Assembly: GCF_019059575.1 (NCBI RefSeq)
Contig: NW_024881506.1
Location: 1,798,001-1,862,000 of the forward strand
Reading direction: 5' to 3'
From: Amphibalanus amphitrite
Lineage: Eukaryota; Arthropoda; Thecostraca; Balanomorpha; Balanidae
DNA: 64,000 bases
The notes under the pieces are model-generated. The model was not told the origin of the DNA, did not search any database, and worked only from the letters and a program-made list of their open reading frames with translations. The translations under genes and the position numbers were made by a program. Positions 44,901 through 54,114 of the stretch are shown here, in pieces (position 1 is the first letter of the stretch; each line of letters begins with the position of its first letter).

Positions 44901-47086
44901 ACCATTGGCAAATGTTACTAGTAGGGTGAAACATGTGTGTTATGGATTTATATATGGGTGCCGGGTGGCTCTGTGGGGGATGAGCGTGACCTGGTTAATT
45001 GAAACAGTGAGTTGTGATCACTCGGGTGTGCGTTCAGGGGTGAGTGTGCGGATGCCCTGCACAGTGTGCCCTGGCGGCAGTCTGTGCCGCGGCGGCAGTC
45101 TGTGCCGTCGGTCCGGGTGACTGTTGCCGCCGTCGGTCCGGGTGACTGTAGCCGCTGTCGGTCCGGGTTACTGTTGCCGCCGTCGGTTCGGGTGACTGTA
45201 ACCGCCGTCGGTGGGGGTGACTGTAGCCGCCGTCGGTCTGGGTGACTGTAGCCGCCGTCGGTTAGGGTGACTGTTGCCGCCGTCGGTGGGGGTGACTGTA
45301 GCCGCCGTCGGTCTGCCCGCAGGCGGTGAGCGGTCCGACACACTGCAGTGGACCGAGGTGCCCATCCTCGCCCGGCAGACCTGCCAGCAGTGGTTCGACA
45401 CCGCCAACAAGAAGGTGAAGATCTCGCAGCAGAAACTGTGCGCCGGCTACAAGACTGGCGGCAAGGACGCCTGTCAGGTGAGGGACGCTGCCCGAGCGGG
45501 CAGACCCCCCCCCCCATTTACCTCGAAAACCAAATGAAGCGCAATGTTTGGTGATTGATGCATCCGATGGCAGTAATGGACAGGCCGTGCGGACTGCACA
45601 GTGCACAGCCATCGGAAGCCAGGACTTTGTGTCAGGAGAGTGCAAGTACAGCACAGCTCACATTTGGTTGTGTGTTATCGGTCATTACTGTGAATATTGA
45701 TACAAATTTTGTCTTAGTGTGTGGTTTGATGACGCAACACTTAAAGTTACTGTGAGGTAACTAGTTATTGACCAGCGAACTTTGGCGTCATGATGGGATT
45801 ATAGAAGAAAATATAGTAACTAATTTGGAATGATTAGTAGGTAATACAGCCACATATAGGTCATCTGGTTGAAAAGACCTCATATCTATTGATGCGGATG
45901 TTCTTTTGAGATGGACTGGAGCTGGGAGCCCCGGCGGCTGACTGTGTGACTGTGTGACAGACAGCCCCTGTCTGTATTGATGTTCTTTTGAGATGGACTG
46001 GAGATGGGAGCCCCGGCGGCTGACTGTGTGACTGTGTGACAGACAGCCCCTTGTCCTTTTGAGATGGCCTGGAGATGGGAGCCCGGCGGCTGACTGTGTG
46101 ACTGTGTGACAGACAGCCCCTTGTCCTTTTGAGATGGACTGGAGCTGGGAGCCGCGGCGGCTGACTGTGTGACTGTGTGACAGACAGCCCCTTGTCCTTT
46201 TGAGATGGACTGGAGATGGGAGCCCCGGCGGCTGACTGTGTGACTGTGTGACAGACAGCCCCTTGTCCTTTTGAGATGGACTGGAGATGGGAGCCCCGGC
46301 GGCTGACTGTGTGACTGTGCGACAGACAGCCCCTTGTCCTTTTGAGATGGACTGGAGCTGGGAGCCGCGGCGGCTGACTGTGTGACTGTGTGACAGACAG
46401 CCCCTTGTCCTTTTGAGATGGACTGGAGCTGGGAGCCGCGGCGGCTGACTGTGTGACTGTGTGACAGACAGCCCCTTGTCCTTTTGAGATGGACTGGAGA
46501 TGGGAGCCCCGGCGGCTGACTGTGTGACTGTGTGACAGACAGCCCCTTGTCCTTTTGAGATGGACTGGAGATGGGAGCCCGGCGGCTGACTGTGTGACTG
46601 TGTGACAGACAGCCCCTTGTCCTTTTGAGATGGACTGGAGCTGGGAGCCGCGGCGGCTGACTGTGTGACTGTGTGACAGACAGCCCCTTGTCCTTTTGAG
46701 ATGGACTGGAGATGGGAGCCCCGGCGGCTGACTGTGTGACTGTGTGACAGACAGCCCCTTGTCCTTTTGAGATGGACTGGAGATGGGAGCCCCGGCGGCT
46801 GACTGTGTGACTGTGTGACAGACAGCCCCTTGTCCTTTTGAGATGGCCTGGAGATGGGAGCCCGGCGGCTGACTGTGTGACTGTGTGACTGTGTGTCTGT
46901 GTGTGCCGGCAGGCGGACAGCGGCGGCGCGCTAACCGTGCCGCTCGGCGGCCAGTACCGGCTGACCGGCGTCGTGTCGGCAGGGTTCGGCTGCGGCCGAC
47001 CCGGCCTGCCCGGCATCTACACGGACGTGTCCAAATACACCAAGTGGATTGTGGCCCAGATCGACGCCCGGGAAGCAGCCGCGTGA
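38905..47086 (+). CDS. Secreted trypsin-like serine protease, S1 family (six exons)
   Basis: Exons: 38905-38971, 39533-39879, 40219-40266, 44789-44858, 45323-45477, 46913-47086; phases 1,0,0,1,0; 286 aa. All introns are GT/AG. Residues 1-20 form a signal peptide (MARIVALISFIGASLHGASA). Zymogen cleavage is predicted at R39|V40 (GR|VKGG). The triad is His81 (TAAHC), Asp129 (DDDIALL) and Ser232 (DSGG). Asp226 sits six residues before Ser232, the S1-pocket base that gives trypsin-like Arg/Lys specificity. The residue usually Gly193 is Ala230 (CQADSGG), an oxyanion-hole change to note. GWG is in exon 4 (GIIAGWGYLDEW). The exon 4 acceptor was chosen at 44788/44789 because it keeps phase 0 and the family pattern; an acceptor a few bases upstream is possible. 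Extracellular digestion or a cascade role is inferred. Confidence 0.87.
40480..44770 (+). mobile_element. CR1/Jockey-like LINE with (GATGA)n tail in the protease intron 3
   Basis: The 3' side is clear: a 250-bp UTR after the ORF ends in GAAATACAGATGAGATGAGA and further GATGA units at about 44770, replacing a poly-A tail. The 5' border is uncertain and given only approximately. The tail stops about 18 bases before the exon 4 acceptor. Confidence 0.8.
40848..44522 (+). CDS. LINE ORF: endonuclease and reverse transcriptase
   Basis: One open frame of 1224 codons in intron 3 of the protease gene, same strand. Residues about 151-380 form an apurinic-type endonuclease (ISHANVNSI, IICLTETKLD, VLLGDLNCG, SNIDHMPVYV). 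Reverse transcriptase is at about 560-880: NYRPISLLPCLSKIFERLVF, LDVAKYFDRIP, GCPQGSVLGP and catalytic FADD at 829-832. A C-terminal cysteine motif (CRCGYKNEGSRHFILFC, about 1147) is typical of CR1/L2/Jockey-type LINEs. Residues 125-148 (hydrophobic run then GGVELNPGP) resemble a 2A ribosome-skipping peptide just before the endonuclease. The first ATG is taken as start but a later one (for example residue 29) is possible. The frame is intact, so the copy is recent. Confidence 0.92.
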   Translation: MHSYYMHQCHLCQCCLTFVSLGDVVIFPMFKYSGERRRGACGVPPACCAESLYSAVTRHWRRCRQLSSEPLLIWTSSSGVGDCFPNKSYLPNPIPTHHTYYRSNLTRSFSYYTPQHTHFTHAQKRLLTLLHNLLNLLLIGGVELNPGPVNKKLKISHANVNSITASDRLDELSHFARINDVDIICLTETKLDNNVHPSLYHLPGYSEPLTRHRTRHGGGVALYTRSNLAVHRLTDFESNDIEWIWANVKIGEKSIIVCCIYIPPNPSAQQQFDFSERLKENVLKAQAFRASSIVLLGDLNCGNIFLSNSSVTHSGINSFDRLLFDTYAEVDMHQLICEPTRKSVNCFNLRDQIAVSDVQSVMQSGTLSPFSNIDHMPVYVTLDIETTKADTRTTHVVWDYANMDHALLINLLIGVSWDVILDQDLDRATNDFTETILAAASKAIQKRRITVRDADKSWMTPTLKRFIRKRERLFRIAKRTDSPSDWERWRQQRNATSDLNKRLKKSYLIQQSQRLVAEKQNPRRYHAILKQMIGKRKTSQIPPLVKPDGELATGDKEKADVLNSHFAKQSTSERPAELPPPPESVIPELGDILVTEQEVLNALNSLNVNKSCGPDNLPNKIIKLVAILIYEPLAALFNKSLSEGRFPSSWKEARVTAIFKRKGSASHPTNYRPISLLPCLSKIFERLVFKRIYQHLTDNRLLSETQSGYRPTHSTQLQLVYLTHKLYEALNSNRAFTIIYLDVAKYFDRIPHKGLLFKCEHFFGVTGKALEWLGSYLADRKQSVAVGNEISAPQKITAGCPQGSVLGPLLALMYLNDIEAVTTSPTLLFADDTAIFLAHRHSSQEAKVQLQTDLDAIVQFGRTWGITFNAQKTVQQTFSNKLPSQPPKLLFDGEPVSIQESHKHLGVIFSTDLRFHKHINDVICKINKSLGPLYAVADYLPRNTLNLIYKIYLRPIFDYCDVVYDSNITVTDAMRLERVQLKIARLVTCAHRRSPTNDLLRDVGWETLKTRRTVHKLSEFYKINSEHIATPQFLNHIALSTRNQDTRRVLRNADNITTHHCRLSSFRNSFLPDSISKWNSLSAETQNQPNLKSFGKAVTKHYGVQKPPHYYFLGTKLGNKLNTRLRLKTSELNAHLFRIGLTQSPQCRCGYKNEGSRHFILFCQIFATSRIKLIQNVVTVFPEFINMTDSTKVDVLLTGSFLTESQQAAVAASFQSFLIETGRL
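45106..45315 (+). repeat. 25-bp minisatellite in protease intron 4
   Basis: About eight units of GTGACTGTAGCCGCCGTCGG plus five variable bases run straight into the exon 5 acceptor (GTCTGCCCGCAG). Each unit contains GTAG, a possible cryptic acceptor dinucleotide. Confidence 0.92.
45905..46905 (+). repeat. 71-bp minisatellite in protease intron 5
   Basis: About 14 copies of a unit containing CCTTTTGAGATGGACTGGAG and GCGGCTGACTGTGTGACTGT. The last copy grades into GTGTGTGCCGGCAG, the exon 6 acceptor. Open frames of up to 424 codons on the minus strand are a by-product of the repeat. Confidence 0.95.
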
Positions 47087-47549
47087 CACGCAGCTCCTTC
47101 AGCACGCTCCTAAGATAGATGTGACCGGTTCGCATACTGGCGGCAGAACGTCATGCAAGCTTACCCTTTAATTTGTTTTTAACTCTTTCAAGCTTTCATT
47201 CGGTGCCGACTGCCGCTCTCGTCACTGACTTTTAGGTTAGGCGGCAGGTAACTGGGTCTAAATCAGTCTATGTGGCTGTGTCATATTGCTGCAGGCTTGT
47301 GGTGCAGCCTCGTGTCGTGTCGACTCGCGCTTGTGACACCGCAAGGCCCTGCTTTGCTACCGATTATTGAGCGATCCTGCTATTCGAGGCGTTACAGTTC
47401 CAAAGGCATGGTTGTTAATTTGCCGTCAGCTAAAGTTATCGTTGAACGGGTGTCTGCGTGTTGGTCGATATTGCAGGTAATGCCTGATTTGTATATAGGT
47501 TCCAGCGCTTTGTGTACTGTGTCCTCTTATGTGCACGGATATACGACGA

Positions 47550-47555
47550 AATAAA
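47550..47555 (+). terminator. Candidate poly(A) signal of the protease gene
   Basis: AATAAA lies 464 bases after the stop codon, followed by a T-rich stretch (CTCTTCTCATGG). It is the first good hexamer I see in the 3' flank. Confidence 0.5.
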
Positions 47556-47636
47556 AGGACTCGATTAGGCTCTTCTCATGGAAAAATAAGCCATTGAGCG
47601 TTCTTTGCATGACATTTAAACTTTATCAACCCGCAG

Positions 47637-49530
47637 CAAGCGCTATCGGCGTACCCTGCCACCCGTGGGGAAGGGGGGGGGGGGGTTCTTCGCCCTCGGA
47701 AAGTTAACGGCCGCTTTTCACCATTCAAACTGCGTTCGATAGACCCACCGGAAAACTACCTTGTGACCCAATTTCATTGACCTCGGTTCAACCGCTGACG
47801 TCACAGGTCAGGTAAAAGGTCGCATTTTTCACAGTTTACAGTCATTCTAAGATATGTGTCTTGTTGAGACTTGAAATGAGACTTGTTTGTCTTACGCATA
47901 TTTTGCTATTTGGGGTCACTGATACCAGGTCAGGTCACTGAGGGTCACAATTTATGAACTAGTGTCGTGTGATTGGTATATGTTTGATGTTTTGTAGTAA
48001 ATTTTACATGAAAAAATGCGATTATGTGGGTTCTAAGGCGACCATTGAGGCCAGTCAATGTTATGTTCTGGTGAAGGTCAGGTCAAATAAGGTCAAGTTT
48101 CGAAGTTGATATTTTGCATTAAATTGTTATCGATTCGATGAAGCTGATCACGGGGAGTCTAATACTGATCTTCGTTTTGCGCTACGTGGTCCATAATTGC
48201 TAACAAAAATGAGTTTTGACTAAAATTTGAATTTTGACGTAGATAATCAATTTTGAACATTTTTTTGTTTGCTTAAAAAAAAGAGGTAGGTAAAAAGAGG
48301 TAGGTAGGTATCGATCTCAAATTTGGTATGCCAAAAGAAGACGGTAGGGGCTACAACATGCATTCCATTTTTTGAAATTCTAAAAAAAAAGGATTCTTTG
48401 GCTATTTAAAAAAAATACTTTTTAGATTTTGGGGGTTAAAAAATCGAAAATCCGAGATAGCAGTTCAATTCATTATGATCAGACCGGTTTCGGTGTATGT
48501 GTTAATACAAAAATCACCATCATCAGTGAGTAAAAATACAAAAAAAAAACATACAAATACATCGCAATCATTCAGTCGTTCGTAATATAGGCATTCGAGA
48601 CACTATAGTTAGTTTTTCTTAAGTTTGCCCCTCACTGTAAACGTCTTTTTGAACATCGCACGAGAATTGCTAGCTGAATTACTGAGAGAACTGGTTGGCG
48701 CACATTGATTTGACCAGATTTCACAGACGATCAATTTCATCAAATTTATTTACTATTTCACAGACTCTTAGCTCGTATTTGCCAATACCTACAGCCGCAC
48801 AGGGATAGACGACTTCTCAGGAATTATGTCTGAACTAATAAATAAATTGCACGACGCTTAACATAACGTTAAATTGTCGGTGTTCAAAACTTATTTTTGA
48901 ATATATTATATACATCTACAATACAATGTGCGCTAACCAGTTTTCTCAGTAATTCAGCTAGCAATTCTCGTGCTGTGTTCAAAAAGACGTTTACAGTGAG
49001 GGGCAAACTTAAGAAAAACGAACTATAATACAAGAAACAAGTACACTTATAATTCGTGCTACACAATACGCATGACAGTTATATTTGCACGCCTCTGTTG
49101 TATGAAGCGTCACTTATAGGTCACTCATAACACGATATTGAGTGGCAGCGCAGAGTTTTGGGAATTCAGTTTTGGTCTATGTTTGTGGATGTAGAGAGAC
49201 TCTAATAGCCTAAGGTCAAGCTCCAGGTAACTCCTCTGCAGAATTGTAAAATCGTTAACTGAGAAGGCGCTTCATACAACAGAGGCGTCCAAATATAACT
49301 GTCATGCGTATTGTGTAGCACGAATTAGTGTACTTGTTTCTTGTATTAGTGTCTCGAATGCATATATTACGAACGACTGAATGATTGCGATGTATTTGTA
49401 TGTTTTTTTTATTTTTACTCACTGATGATGGTGTTAATACACCGAAACCGGTCTGATGATAATGAATTCGGTAGCAGTTCAATTGTCCTGGTAATTCTAC
49501 ACCTTTTATGCTTTTCACATTTTTCTGTAG
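47637..49530. mobile_element. TTAA-type element, left part, split by a TIR element
   Basis: The left end (CCCGCAGCAAGCGC, preceded by TCAA instead of TTAA) and the following sequence match 52633-53540. The right end is missing; it stops near 49530 after CTTTTCACATTTTTCTGTAG. The 48471-49471 element interrupts it. Confidence 0.7.
48471..49471. mobile_element. TIR/foldback element with a 13-bp direct flank
   Basis: Inverted arms of over 100 bp begin CATTATGATCAGACCGG on the left and end CCGGTCTGATGATAATG on the right. Further inverted pairs are inside (AGCTAGCAATTCTCGTG near 48965 and its inverse near 48660; CAATACGCATGACAGTTATA near 49067 and its inverse near 49297). The 13-bp TAGCAGTTCAATT stands on both sides (48458-48470 and 49472-49484) and once in the unsplit relative as TAGCAGTT. 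A partial copy lies at 60123-60225. Confidence 0.75.
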
Positions 49531-49803
49531 GGGAAAGTGGGGTAAGACGGGCACCCTAACTTTGGAGCCATTTTTCGGCCGGTTAAAAGCAACATAGAGA
49601 CGCGGAACTAAGTGAAAATCTTTTTTTATACATTTTACTTCCATTTGCCAGAAGATGAAATTTAGAGCTGATGTAGCCAATAAACTGTAGCTACTTTTTG
49701 CATTACCTTGCGAAAAACCGTCTTGCCCCGCCCCATGGGGTAAACCGGCCACATGGGTAGGGTAAGACGGCCAGCTACCGACTAAACCCAACAGCACAGC
49801 TGG

Positions 49804-49920
49804 TAATAGCCGTTTTCACGACGGAGTATCATGCGAGTGCACCTAATTTGACCAAATCTGCACCTAATCTCTTTTACAGCAAAAATCTTTATTTTGGCCG
49901 TTTTCACGACGGAACTTTCG
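49804..49920. repeat. GCCGTTTTCACGACGG dispersed repeat
   Basis: Two direct copies of GCCGTTTTCACGACGGA (49808 and 49899) flank CACCTAATTTGACCAAATCT. The same set occurs near 11994 and, rearranged, near 59826-60000. Confidence 0.65.
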
Positions 49921-50340
49921 CAGAGGAACTTATTTGATACCTAAAAAGTACCTACCCTTAGAGGCCTTAACATCCCTCAAACTGAAATATTTTATGTTCA
50001 AAATAATTTTAGAAGTTTAAATCCGGGCATTTTTTGCCCTCAAATCACTTATTTATTTACAAACACAGCAAGTTTTGGTTCTAGTAGCCCACCTTTCGAC
50101 TATGAGGTATTAAATCAGCGTGGCAACTTGCTCCCTCTTTGCTCCCTCGGGTATCTAATTCCGGAATTCTTAAAAACAAGGAAAGTATATATCGAAATCT
50201 CTTTTATACCTATTCAGTTATGTTTTAATGGTGATTAAAATATGGCAAATTTTTTAATTACATTTCATATAAGAAAACACGCAAAACAATGAAACAAAAA
50301 TAACTACGGCAGATAATTACCTTCAGGTATCTAATTCCGA

Positions 50341-50480
50341 CCAATCAGCACCTTAGTAGGATATGACGTCATACAAGAATGGTGGTGAAGGCCGTTTGCA
50401 GTCCCGGCCGGTAGGTCACGTGACCGCCGGGCGCCTCGGGTCACGCGGCGGTCGGGAGTCGGACGCGGGGCGTGGTCGCG
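50341..50480 (+). promoter_or_regulatory. Promoter-like CpG-rich block
   Basis: In 140 bp there are a CCAAT box (50341), a CRE palindrome TGACGTCA (50364-50371), the 12-bp palindrome GGTCACGTGACC with an E-box (50414-50425) and GGGGCGTGG (50467-50475), with strong CpG enrichment. The plus-strand sequence that follows has a possible exon end near 50671 (CGAG|GGTAAGG). I cannot connect it to a coding sequence in the window. Confidence 0.35.
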
Positions 50481-50671
50481 GGCGGACGCGCGGGGCATCA
50501 TGCTTTGCTTTGCTTGCTTTGTCAACTTCATATAACTTACTATCGCATTCGTGTGAAAGCCAAACACTGCTCAGTGCCTTTAGAAATTGAGTTTTGGAAA
50601 GCTCAAGTCCCCATAGCTCCTCAGGTCGGCAACAGTTGAAGCCTCATCTGAACCCATGTGAAAAAAACGAG

Positions 50672-51450
50672 GGTAAGGAACCTTGTGTTGCTTTTTCTTT
50701 TACCGTCATAATTATCTCAAACCATCACAATTTTGAGTTGCCACATTGTCTGCTTCACTACATTCGTGTAAAACTTGGGTGAAGGCTGGTGGCTCAAAGA
50801 AAGGTGAAGATATTTCTTTAAGTGCCTAATCCGTGAAATTGAAATATCCCGGCTTTACAAATCTACACTTTTCATTTTCTCCACGATACATTTTTTAAAA
50901 TTGTTTAAATTTGATCTACATTTGTTAAAATCGGGGCTTTGGTTTTGTGTAAACTAGATCATAAAGTTTACTATAGTTTTGTGTAACCTGATGGCTGAAG
51001 AAAATAGTAATTTTGCTAAAATGATGTGCGGAAATTTGTTGCTTTCCAAATCAAATTACTCATACCTATATTTCATTCAAAATTAGGAGGCATTATTACC
51101 GTTTTTTCTTGTAACATGAACTGAGTTTGGGTACGGTGCTCCGGAAACGTTGTGGAACTTTAAGCTAGCTAGAGCAGTTTCCATAAAAATTGTTTAGATA
51201 GTTGACATGGCTTGTTGACAACTCTTTTGCTGTTTCTAAAAAAGTGAAAAAAATATTTTCCTGCATTAAGCACACAAGGCATGTTATTCTCATAAGCTAT
51301 CGAATGTGTGTGTTGTTTTTTTAAGCTTTTAAGCTGTAACTTCAGTTACTTCACTTTAGAACATATTGCCCAGAATGCGTCACTGATCATGAGCTGGTAT
51401 ATCATATCATATGTAGCAAATACATAAATGAGAATAGTGTGTCATGAATT
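50672..51450. other. AT-rich non-coding, nothing recognised
   Basis: Could be an intron following the promoter-like block; no motif supports more. Confidence 0.4.
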
Positions 51451-52500
51451 TTTGTGCATGCTTCTGGATCATCTGTAATTACATCAAAGGCTCGGCTCAA
51501 GAGTGTCCTGCCGACCAGCTTATGCCCAACCCTTCCTGTCCGCAGAACGTCGCCTGCGACTCCCGCACGCCGTTTGCCCCGGCCGTCCGTACTGGTCTTC
51601 GCGCTGCGAGCCGCGCTGGAGTTCGCGGCGGCGTCGTGGAGCTCCCATCGGGACGGCGTGTGATGCCCGCGTCGAGCTTATAAGCCGTGAGCTTCGATTG
51701 GCGGCTCACGCGGTCACCAGCTGTATGTACAGCCTCGGCCCCGACGACCCCGCTAATGGCCGAGACCGGCATACCCCCGGCATGGGTCCGCTGTCCGGCG
51801 CAGCGCTGGCCGCCCGCATGCTATGCTACTTTTGGCTGTATCGCTGCCCAGCGGGAGCGCGCTCCACGCTGCGGAAGAGGTACACGTTGCGACCCGACTG
51901 AGGACTGCAACCGGATGGTGACACGTCGGCCTCTGCGCCCTGGCCGGGGCAGGCGTGACCGACGTCACAGTGGAGGAACGCCCAAACAAGACCAGCCCAC
52001 CGTCGGAGCAGCATGGAAATATCATGTTCTGCCTGGACGTCGGACCCGGCGGCCGCAGTGCACCTGCACACGTGCGGAGAGGGGCGCTGGAGGCTACTCT
52101 GGAGCTTCTGCCATTCCGCGGCGCGACTGCTGGCAAAACGGCGGCGATTGAGGCGGTTGGGAACAGCTGCAGCAATGGTGATGGCGGTGATGGCGACATG
52201 GCGGTTTGGGACTTCATCTCAGCGCGGCCGCCGCCCAGGCGCCGCTGCGCCCGGCTGCTCAGCCACCTACCGGATGGCGGGGTGGCCCTTACGGCCCTCA
52301 CGCCCGTTCGGTCTGCGGCCACGTTGTGGGGTGGCGGTCGCGGGGTTAGCGGCGTTGGACTTCGTCCTTTATCCAGACTGCACCGTACCATCTGAACGGA
52401 TGGATCTGCCAAGAAAGATGACATCCAAGGCGGCTATGAGGCGATCACAAAGCTTCACCAAGAGCTTCTCCTTCATGGGGCCGGCCGGCCGTTAAGTCGC
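51450..52500. other. GC-rich stretch with overlapping open frames, unassigned
   Basis: Open frames on both strands (up to 223 codons on the minus strand) arise from high GC. None contains a recognisable domain and codon use does not favour one frame clearly. It might be an exon, a LINE 5' region or a CpG island; I do not call a gene. Confidence 0.35.
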
Positions 52501-52632
52501 AACACCGGCTGCCGAGTGCCAACAGCTGCGTGCGCTGGCGCCGACGCGTTGTGGGCCGCGCTGCTGACGCCCAAGCTGCGATATCAACCATCTATGAATA
52601 AGTGGCAGCGCTGGCGGCTTGTCAGTTGTTAA

Positions 52633-53799
52633 CCCGCGCCCCGTAGGGCTACCGGCGGACCCTACCACCCGTAGGGGGGGGGGGGCCGTATCGGCCCCCC
52701 CTAAGATCTCGGAAAGTTACCGGCCGATTTTCAAAATTCAAACGGCGTTCGATAGCCCCACCCGGGAACTACCTTGTGACCAAATTTCATTGACCTAGGT
52801 CAAACCGATGACGTCACAGGTCAGGTCAAAGGTCAGATTTGCACCGTTCACAGGCAATTCAAGAAATGTGCTGTGAAAGCGAGTAAATTGGTAATTTATT
52901 GAAAACCATCGATGGTACATTGTTCGACAAACACATACTTTGCTATCTGAGGTCACTGATACCAGGTCAGGTCACAGCGAGGTCAGGTCACCGGGGGTCA
53001 CAATATGAATGTGTCGTGTGATACATGTTTTATGGTCCATTTTACATGACAAATGCGATTATGTGGGTTAGGCAGCCTTTGGGGCCAGCCTAGGTCACGT
53101 TTTTGTGAAGGTCAGGTCAAGGTCAGGTCAAATTAGGTCAAATTTCAAAGTTGATATTTTTGCATAAAATGGGTATCGATTCGATGCAGCTCGTCACGGG
53201 GAGTCTAATGGTGGTCTTCGTTTTGCTCTACGAGTTCTAGAATTGCCAAAAATTGAGTTTGAAAATTTGACGTCATCATTTTTGAACAGTTTTTTCGCTA
53301 TAACTTGGCCAAAAAACGAGGTATCGATCTGAAATTTGGTATGTAGATAGAAGACGGTAGGCACTATCACATATATTCCGGTTTTTTCGAAACTCAAAAA
53401 ACTTTTTGGATTTTTTGGCGAATATATCCAAAAAAATGCTTTTTTGATTTTTGGGGGTCAAAACTAAAAAATTTCAAAAATTCGAGATAGCAGTTTTGTA
53501 GCCCTGTCAATTCTACACCTTTTATGTCTTGATCATTTTTCTGTATCTTCAAAGCTGTAGTCCTGACAGGTCTTCTCGCGAAGGTCTTTTTTCGGTCGAA
53601 AATGACAGAACATGACGTCACTCTGACGTCATTTGTGGCCAACCTATCATAGCCTCTGGAAAAATTTTTGGTCACAATGTGCAAAATTGATGCCCGGAGG
53701 GGTCCTGAAAGTTTGGTGGCGATATCTCCAGCCGTTTAGGAGATATCGACCGAAAAGGACAGGGGGGGGCCGTTTCGGCCCCCCCCTACGGGGCGCGGG
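52633..53799. mobile_element. Intact TTAA-type element (reference copy)
   Basis: TTAA lies at 52629-52632 and 53800-53803, with ends CCCGCGCCCCGTAGGG, perfect inverted. Hairpins: G-run, CCGTATCGG, C-run on the left; G-run, CCGTTTCGG, C-run on the right. The interior has TGACGTCA (52809-52816) followed by a DR1-type AGGTCA-A-AGGTCA (52823-52835), more AGGTCA copies at 53105-53145, and no coding sequence. It is the cleanest uninterrupted copy and serves to date the insertions elsewhere. Confidence 0.93.
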
Positions 53800-53979
53800 T
53801 TAACGTGCCTTAACAGACGTTGCGAATAGCCCGCGTTGGAATCGCATGGTTGGGAACACAACGCAAGTAAAAATGGGCTTCCTTGATGAACCTACTTTTG
53901 AAGCATTGTAGCCTTTGTAATTTTGGATGTTTTGCTGTAGATATTATTTTCTACATATATACTATATAGGCACTCACGT

Positions 53980-54096
53980 TGTGACAGATGTCGCCATCTG
54001 TTGGCGAACTTGTGAAGTTGTGCCTTCTTACCATTACCGTTGTCAGACGTTGTTGTCGGTTAATACAGTCAGTTACTGCTGGAACGTCCTGTGTCA
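53980..54096 (+). repeat. 5' LTR of the 53980-57441 element
   Basis: 117 bp, very short for an LTR, and identical by eye to 57325-57441. Confidence 0.93.
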
Positions 54097-54114
54097 CTGG
54101 TGGCAGCGCCGATC

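Noticed and set aside
45905..46905. Regular repeat array resembling a CRISPR
   Set aside because: Units are continuous 71-bp tandem copies without unique spacers, in an intron of a eukaryotic gene.
45861..47135. Minus-strand open frames of 424 and 376 codons
   Set aside because: They are produced by the 71-bp minisatellite and lie antisense to the protease intron 5 and last exon; the translation is the repeat read in two frames.
51753..52424. Minus-strand 223-codon frame as a gene
   Set aside because: No recognisable domain, competing frames on both strands, and GC bias alone explains it.
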